DNA of 64,000 nt from Elusimicrobiales bacterium (lineage in GTDB: Bacteria > Elusimicrobiota > Elusimicrobia > Elusimicrobiales > UBA9959). The DNA lies in NCBI GenBank assembly GCA_028688015.1, contig JAQTZB010000007.1:1-64000 (forward strand), given 5' to 3'. The notes under the pieces were generated by a model. The model saw nothing but the letters and a program-made list of their open reading frames with translations, had not been told where the DNA came from and did no database searches. The position numbers and the translations under genes are program-made. Shown here piece after piece: positions 59,539-64,000 of the stretch (within the stretch, counting starts at the first letter, position 1; each line of letters begins with the position of its first letter).

Positions 59539-60714
59539 CTAGTCCGCGGGAATGTCAGGAAAATCAGCGGGCGCGGCGGCGGTGTCGAAGAGCCTGTCAA
59601 AGGTCTCCTGGTAACCCCTTACCACGGCCGGCTCCGTGACGAAAATGATGTTCTCGAAAGAGTTCCTGCTGGCGTTGGCGGTCCAGTTGAAAGAGCCGGT
59701 CTCCAGCAGCCGCCCGTCCAGGATGGCGAACTTGTCGTGCAGGGCGCCCGTGTCTGTGCGGCCCAGCCGCCAGCGGAACGGGACCCCGCTGTCGAAGAGA
59801 TACTTGGCCAGCGGCGAGGTTTTGGCCATATTCTGGTCCATCAGGAAACGCACCCGCACCCCCCTGGCCTGGGCCCTGGCCACCGCGTCGGCCAGCACTC
59901 TGGAAGAGAAGGTGAAAGTTACGATATCGGCGCTGGAGGCGGCCGCGTCGAGGATGGCCGCCAGGCGCTCCTCGCTGCGGGAGCCGGGAGAAAAAAGGTA
60001 AGCCGGCACCGGCGTGCCGTTGAACGAATACAGCGGGGACTGGTCCTGCGGGGGCGCGCCGTAAAACCCTTCCGGGAGTTCCGGGGACGGGCCCTGGGCG
60101 GCTGTGCGGGCCCTGGCCCACATCCAGTCGAAGTAGCGGGCGTAGCCGTCGGTGTAAACCGGGGCCCTGGCCACCAGGGTATTCTCGAGGTTGGAGAAGG
60201 TGGCGCCGAAGGTCCAGTTGTAGGAGCCGACCGCGGCGGCGGCGTTGTCGCAGATCAGGATCTTGTTGTGGTTCACTCCGTAGGCGCGGGTGCCGCGCAG
60301 GGTGCGCACTTCCAGGCCCGGCTCGGCCAGCAGGCGCAGGATCTCGGTGTCGGCGCGGGGATAGACGTGCTGCTCGTCGACGATCAGGCGCACGCGGGCG
60401 CCCCTGTTCTTGGCGCGGATCAGCGCGTCGGGATTATCGCGCAGCGTGATGCTGAACATCACTGCGTCCACCGAGCGGACGGAGGCGTCTATCAGTTCAG
60501 TATTGAGGTCGTTGAGATAGGCGAAGGAGTAGGCCGGGAAGCCGCTGAAATCGCCCCGGAGGAAGGCCCGGGCCGGCGGCGGGGCCAGCGGAATGGTTAT
60601 CGCGGGGGCGCTGTAGTCCGCCAAGGCGTCGTAAGCGCCGGCGGCGGCTTTGCCCGGGCTCAGCAGGAAGGCGGCGAGAAAAAACGCCGCGGGCTTGTAT
60701 AGCCGTTTCAGCAT
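59539..60714 (-). CDS. Exported phospholipase-D-like protein with two HKD motifs
   Basis: The 391-residue protein has a signal peptide (MLKRLYKPAAFFLAAFLLSPGKAAA) and two PLD domains. Their motifs are His149-x-Lys151-x4-Asp156 followed by GSYNWT, and His326-x-Lys328-x4-Asp333 followed by GSFNWT. GS-[YF]-NWT is typical of the phosphodiesterase/nuclease branch (Nuc- and mitoPLD-like). Both active sites look intact and could pair within one chain. Likely substrates are nucleic acid or phospholipid outside the cytoplasm. Confidence 0.88.
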   Translation of the reverse strand: MLKRLYKPAAFFLAAFLLSPGKAAAGAYDALADYSAPAITIPLAPPPARAFLRGDFSGFPAYSFAYLNDLNTELIDASVRSVDAVMFSITLRDNPDALIRAKNRGARVRLIVDEQHVYPRADTEILRLLAEPGLEVRTLRGTRAYGVNHNKILICDNAAAAVGSYNWTFGATFSNLENTLVARAPVYTDGYARYFDWMWARARTAAQGPSPELPEGFYGAPPQDQSPLYSFNGTPVPAYLFSPGSRSEERLAAILDAAASSADIVTFTFSSRVLADAVARAQARGVRVRFLMDQNMAKTSPLAKYLFDSGVPFRWRLGRTDTGALHDKFAILDGRLLETGSFNWTANASRNSFENIIFVTEPAVVRGYQETFDRLFDTAAAPADFPDIPAD

Positions 60715-60804
60715 TACTGTTCATTGTAGCGGTTTGGCCGCGCGCCAGGAAGACCTAATGGTCCCGGAATATATAGGGCCAAAGGACCTATGGGGAAGTT
60801 ACCC

Positions 60805-60820
60805 TTTGACGCTGGTCAAA
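60805..60820. promoter_or_regulatory. Crp/Fnr-like inverted repeat
   Basis: TTTGAC-GCTG-GTCAAA is a perfect 6-bp inverted repeat with a 4-base spacer, the geometry of Crp/Fnr sites (TTGAT-N4-ATCAA). It lies 59 bases before the MBL gene; a TACAAT at 60836-60841 is a possible -10, placing the site near -35. Two similar AAGGACCTATGG-like and AAGACCTAATGG-like pieces also sit at 60751-60795. Confidence 0.45.
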
Positions 60821-60878
60821 CCGAACTGCGCGCGTTACAATATGTCATAGACGGAAAGTTAAGCGCGACCGGAGAACC

Positions 60879-61835
60879 ATGAAAAAGTACTTAGCCTGCT
60901 TCGCCATACTCCTTCTGGGGGCCTCGTCAGCGAAGGCCCAGCTCAGCGCCTATTTCATAAACGTCGGCCAGGGCGACGCCACCTACATCGAGCTGCCCAA
61001 CGGCGGCAACGTACTGATAGACGGCGGCCCCTCGGGCACGCCGGTCTACGAATTCCTTAAGGCCAAGGGCGTCACCAAGATAGACCACGTGGTGCTCACC
61101 CACCCCCACAGCGACCATTACCGCGGCCTCAAGAAGGTGTTCGCGGCCTTCGATGTTAAAAATTACTATGACACCCGGGCGGAGAACAAGGACGCCCAGG
61201 GCGACAACAACCTGCGCGAGCTGGCCAGCCTGGAGCCTTCCTGCCGCACCCACTATCCCGAAGCAGGGCAGAACCTGGACTGGGACAAGCACGTCACAGT
61301 GAAGGTGCTGAACACCTGCAGCGAGCCGCTGCTCAGCAGCAACAACGACGAGATAAACAACTGTTCCATCGTGCTGCGCTTCTACTACAACGGCCACGGC
61401 ATCCTGACCACCGGCGACGCCGAAGCCTCCGTGGAGAACGCGATGATGCGCATCTTCAAGTCCGGGCTGCAGTCCACTTACCTCAAGGTCTCGCACCACG
61501 GCTCCCGCTACTCTTCCACCGACAAATTCCTGGCCCGGGTACAGCCCCGCGTGGCCATCATCTCGGTGGGCCTAGACAACAACTACGGCCACCCGCACAA
61601 GGAAGCCCTCGACCGCCTCACCGCCGCGGGCGCCCAGATCTTCAACACCCTAAGCGGCACCCAGTCGCTGGTCATCCCGGCCCCCAAACGCGGCGTGGAG
61701 CTGATGATCAACGACCAGATAGACCTGCCGGTCACCTATACTCCGGCCCCCAAGTTCATAATGACCGACAACCTGCGCGACCCGGCCGACTCCGCCGCCA
61801 TGCGCCAGCTCCTCCTCGAAGCCACCCCCGAATAA
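60879..61835 (+). CDS. Exported ComEC/Rec2-like metallo-beta-lactamase-fold hydrolase
   Basis: The 318-residue protein has a signal peptide (MKKYLACFAILLLGASSAKA) and the stand-alone C-terminal MBL domain of ComEC type: FINVGQGDATYIELPNG, THPHSDHYRG (His75, His77, Asp79, His80), HGILTTGDAEASVE and LKVSHHGSRYS. In ComEC this domain is thought to degrade the non-transported DNA strand; the secreted single-domain forms are of unknown substrate. CCGGAGA supports the start. With the adjacent PLD-like protein, two secreted phosphodiesterase-type enzymes stand together. Confidence 0.87.
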   Translation: MKKYLACFAILLLGASSAKAQLSAYFINVGQGDATYIELPNGGNVLIDGGPSGTPVYEFLKAKGVTKIDHVVLTHPHSDHYRGLKKVFAAFDVKNYYDTRAENKDAQGDNNLRELASLEPSCRTHYPEAGQNLDWDKHVTVKVLNTCSEPLLSSNNDEINNCSIVLRFYYNGHGILTTGDAEASVENAMMRIFKSGLQSTYLKVSHHGSRYSSTDKFLARVQPRVAIISVGLDNNYGHPHKEALDRLTAAGAQIFNTLSGTQSLVIPAPKRGVELMINDQIDLPVTYTPAPKFIMTDNLRDPADSAAMRQLLLEATPE

Positions 61836-61848
61836 AATCCCCCTCCGC

Positions 61849-61884
61849 AAATAAAAACGCGCCCCCCCGGGCGCGTTTTTATTT
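61849..61884. terminator. Bidirectional intrinsic terminator
   Basis: ACGCGCCC / GGGCGCGT is flanked by AAATAAAA and TTTTATTT, before repeat copy C. Confidence 0.88.
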
Positions 61885-61908
61885 CATTTCATTATATCTC
61901 AGAAGGTG

Positions 61909-62250
61909 CCGCGAGAAGCACAGTCGGGGCCAGCAGGGGAGGGCTCCGTGCTCCTGGGCAGAGGGGAACCGTTGCGCGGTTCCCCCCCCCTTGGGAAATT
62001 AAGGGCGGGGCCCCCTTCCCAAAAGTCGCACGGAACCCCTCCCCTGCCGTCCCCTCCGCATGTTTGTCAGTACTATACCAAGCGAGCAACCAGCGGAGAC
62101 CGCAGGGGGTAGGGTTAGCAAAACCCTCATGAGCCCGACGCTTGCGTAAGCGCGGAGGGCGAATGCGGAGCGAGCGCACGGTGTGCGCAAGCGCGTTTTG
62201 CGTTCCTACCCCCTGCGGTAGGCCGCCAAACCACGAGCGACCCTAGCTAT
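61909..62250. repeat. Structured intergenic repeat, copy C
   Basis: Nearly collinear with copy B over about 330 bases, by eye above 90% identical. Left module: outer stem GCAGGGGAGGG...CCGTGC (from 61932) with GCACGGAA...CCTCCCCTGC (to 62046), inner hairpins GGGAACCG-TTGCG-CGGTTCCC and CCCTT/AAGGG. Then TGTCAGTACTATACC. Right module 62099-62219: outer stem ACCGCAGGGGGTAGG / CCTACCCCCTGCGGT, inner hairpin GCGCAC-GGT-GTGCGC (62174-62188), then the tail TAGGCCGCC. It fills the 434-base gap between two convergent genes; the short open frames in it are not convincing. Confidence 0.85.
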
Positions 62251-62269
62251 AGGCCGCCCTCTGAGATGT

Positions 62270-63013
62270 TTATTTAGGCAACAGGGGAGAGTCGGGAGGG
62301 AGGCCGTAGGCTTCGGCAAGGTTAGAGGGCTGCAGCATGACCGCGGCGGGGCCGAAGGCGTATTGGCCTGCGCCTTTGAGCACCAGGGCCTTGTTGCAGC
62401 CCAGGGCCGCCAGGGCCGGCTCATGCAGCACGGCAGCCACCGCCAGGCCCTTGCCGGCCAGGCGGCGCAGCAGGGCCATCACTTCCGACTTGTATTTCAA
62501 GTCCAGGTGAGAGGTCGGCTCGTCGAGCAGCAGCACTTTGGCCTCCTGCGCCAGGGCCTGCGCTATGAAGGCCAGCTGGCGCTCTCCGGTGGAAAGCGTG
62601 TTCACAGAGCGCCCGGCCAGCCTGGCTATGCCGGTCTCCTCCAGCGCCAGGTCCGCCGCGGCGCCGTCGTCGGCCGAATAGCCGCGCCAGAAACCGGCGC
62701 GGGCCGTCCGCCCGAGCAGTACCATCTCGCGCACCGAAAAGTCGTAGGGCGTGGCCGTCTCGCTGGCCACGTAGGCCGCCAGGCGCGCCAGCCGTCCCGG
62801 TTTCAGCGCGTAGACCTCTTCCCCTCCCAGCCTCACCGATCCTCCCGCTGGCTTTATATAGCCGGTCAGCAGCCGCAGGAGCGTCGACTTGCCGGAGCCG
62901 TTGGGCCCCAGCACGCACATGAAATCCCCGGAGCGCAGCTCGAAGGACAGGTCCTCCAGCAGCGGTCCGCCGCTGAAGGAGAAAGTCAGGCCTGAAGCCC
63001 GCAGCACAGGCAT
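62270..63013 (-). CDS. FecE/BtuD-type ABC transporter ATPase
   Basis: The 247-residue protein starts at ATG 63013, sharing its A with the permease stop (TGATG). Walker A GPNGSGKST, Q-loop region near YVASETATPYDFSV, signature LSTGERQL, and Walker B VLLLDEPTSHLD are intact. It energises import of iron-siderophore, heme or cobalamin. The longer in-frame start 12 codons upstream is unlikely because of the TGATG coupling. Confidence 0.9.
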   Translation of the reverse strand: MPVLRASGLTFSFSGGPLLEDLSFELRSGDFMCVLGPNGSGKSTLLRLLTGYIKPAGGSVRLGGEEVYALKPGRLARLAAYVASETATPYDFSVREMVLLGRTARAGFWRGYSADDGAAADLALEETGIARLAGRSVNTLSTGERQLAFIAQALAQEAKVLLLDEPTSHLDLKYKSEVMALLRRLAGKGLAVAAVLHEPALAALGCNKALVLKGAGQYAFGPAAVMLQPSNLAEAYGLPPDSPLLPK

Positions 63014-63948
63014 CAGGCCCTCCCCCGCGAACCGCGCCAGAGCAGCCACATAAAGAAAGGCGCACCCGCCAGCGCCATCACCACCCCGGCCGGAACCTCC
63101 GACGGAGGGAAAAGGGTGCGGCCGGCCGCGTCGGCGGCCGCCAGCAGCGCCGCCCCGCCCACGGCTGCCGCCGGCAGCAGCGCCCTCGCGGACGGGCCCG
63201 TCAGCAGGCGCACAATATGCGGCGTCATCAGCCCCACGAAACCGATAGTCCCGCCCAGCGCCACCGCCGCCGAGGTGGCGGCGCAGGCCAGCGAAAAGAA
63301 CAGCACTCTTTCGCGGGCGGGGTCCACCCCCAGGTGGTAGGCGCTTTCCTCGCCCAGCGCCATGGCGTCAAGCGACCGCCAGCGCAGCATGGCCAGCAGC
63401 GCGCAGACGGCTATGATGCCGGCCGAAGCCGCCAGCACGCCGGGCTGCGACGGGTACAGTCCGCCCAGCACGAAGTAGAACAGGGAGAAGGAGCGCTCGC
63501 GCGCCGCCGTCAGAGCCAGCATTACCAGCGCCGACAGGAAGGCGCTCACGGCCACGCCGGCAAGCACCAGCGCCGCGTCGGACAGGCGGCCGGCCAGCCG
63601 CGCCAGCCAGTAAGAGAGGAAGGTGGCCCCGAAGGCGCCGGCGAACACCGCCGCGAAGAACAGCGGCGAGGTGCGCTCTATCCCGGCCATGAAGCAGAGC
63701 ACGGCCGCCGCCGTCGCGCCGGAGGAAGTGCCCAGGATGTACGGGTCGCTGAGCGGGTTCTTCAGCGCGCCCTGGAACAGCGCTCCGGCCAGCCCCAGGC
63801 CGGCCCCCACCGCCAGCGCCGCCAGCGTGCGCGGCAGCCGGAGGTTCCAGACTATGTCCGGCGCCAGCCCGGCGGGCCCGGCGGCCAGCGAGAACAGGCA
63901 GGCCGCGGCCAGCGCGGCCAGCAGCAGCGGGAGCCTATTTTTTCTCAT
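63013..63948 (-). CDS. FecCD/BtuC-type ABC permease
   Basis: The 311-residue membrane protein shows the family motifs NLRLPRTLAALAVGAGLGLAG, ALFQGALKNPLSDPYILGTSSGA, GGTIGFVGLMTPHIVRLL and LFPPSEVPAGVVMALAGAPFFMWLL, with about nine or ten helices. It forms the channel for iron complexes or cobalamin. It overlaps the preceding binding-protein gene by 14 bases. Confidence 0.92.
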   Translation of the reverse strand: MRKNRLPLLLAALAAACLFSLAAGPAGLAPDIVWNLRLPRTLAALAVGAGLGLAGALFQGALKNPLSDPYILGTSSGATAAAVLCFMAGIERTSPLFFAAVFAGAFGATFLSYWLARLAGRLSDAALVLAGVAVSAFLSALVMLALTAARERSFSLFYFVLGGLYPSQPGVLAASAGIIAVCALLAMLRWRSLDAMALGEESAYHLGVDPARERVLFFSLACAATSAAVALGGTIGFVGLMTPHIVRLLTGPSARALLPAAAVGGAALLAAADAAGRTLFPPSEVPAGVVMALAGAPFFMWLLWRGSRGRA

Positions 63949-64000
63949 TCAGGAGCTTTTCCAGTTTCGCTATCTCTGCGAAAAGGCGCGGCCCGGGGCG
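63935..64000 (-). CDS. C-terminus of a periplasmic substrate-binding protein (partial)
   Basis: The frame entering from the right edge reads RPGPRLFAEIAKLEKLLNEKK and stops at TAG 63937-63935. RPGPRL followed by an amphipathic helix is the usual end of BtuF/FecB-type binding proteins, which fits the permease and ATPase that follow. The bulk of the gene and any promoter or riboswitch lie beyond the window. Confidence 0.75.
   Translation of the reverse strand, partial: RPGPRLFAEIAKLEKLLNEKK

Overview
The window is a gene-dense, GC-rich (roughly two thirds G+C by eye) chromosomal segment of a Gram-negative heterotroph. The Gram-negative assignment rests on OmpA-type peptidoglycan-binding proteins, a PorV-like outer-membrane barrel, a second small barrel, murB, an alpha-2-macroglobulin and many Sec signal peptides. 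The mix of GH57 enzymes with DUF4912, PorV-like and C-terminally sorted secreted proteins, fused FeoAB and a MotA/OmpA module resembles Elusimicrobiota or a similar deep-branching phylum. That taxonomic placement is an inference of low to moderate confidence. I see no rRNA, tRNA, CRISPR, prophage or insertion-sequence transposase.

Layout. 0-3.2 kb: the tail of an Ala/Pro-rich protein, then a translationally coupled MotA-like / OmpA-MotB-like / OmpA-MotB-like / TPR operon. 3.2-8.4 kb: LUD-domain protein, periplasmic Trp-repeat protein, secreted type I pullulanase and a DUF4015-type glycoside hydrolase. 8.4-15.5 kb: phosphopentomutase-like enzyme, ICMT-type methyltransferase, a large secreted M1-M28-PDZ peptidase, DUF2892 protein, glutaredoxin-like disulfide oxidoreductase and a secreted unknown. 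15.5-20.5 kb: RluA synthase with MFS transporter, M18 aminopeptidase, short asparaginase, ApbE lipoprotein. 20.6-25.7 kb: CsgG/FlgO-VWA protein, NagZ-like GH3, signal peptidase I, CNT nucleoside transporter. 25.7-33 kb: secreted WD40 protein, GT4 glycosyltransferase, and an operon of an Fn3-like protein, a secreted zinc-peptidase-like protein with a FlgD/T9SS-like C-terminal domain, and a PorV-like barrel. 33-43 kb: A2M, MurB, EamA transporter, ornithine aminotransferase, outer-membrane barrel. 43-54 kb: YgiQ, RNase D, RluE, a beta-hydroxyacid dehydrogenase, DtxR-type regulator with FeoAB, MFS, cysteine desulfidase and an unknown. 54-59.5 kb: two GH57 proteins and DUF4912. 59.5-64 kb: PLD-like secreted protein, secreted ComEC-like MBL hydrolase, and a BtuCDF/FecBCD-type ABC importer running off the end.

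How it fits together. Secretion and envelope themes dominate: signal peptidase, secreted hydrolases and peptidases, outer-membrane barrels and A2M. Peptide and amino-acid catabolism is represented by M18, M1/M28, asparaginase, RocD and cysteine desulfidase. Alpha-glucan turnover is represented by the pullulanase, the GH57 branching enzyme, the GH57-DUF3536 protein and DUF4912. Metal uptake is represented by FeoAB under a DtxR-like regulator and by the ABC importer.

Most unusual signal: a family of long, highly structured intergenic repeats at about 44.9-45.2, 53.9-54.3 and 61.9-62.25 kb, with a fragment at 33.05 kb. Each copy is built of imperfect terminal inverted repeats that enclose small hairpins. 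Divergent copies keep the pairing through compensatory changes and G-U wobbles. No recognised ncRNA or mobile element matches. A second pattern is the placement of a -10-like hexamer 6-13 bases before the start codon of many genes, which suggests leaderless or very short-leader transcription.
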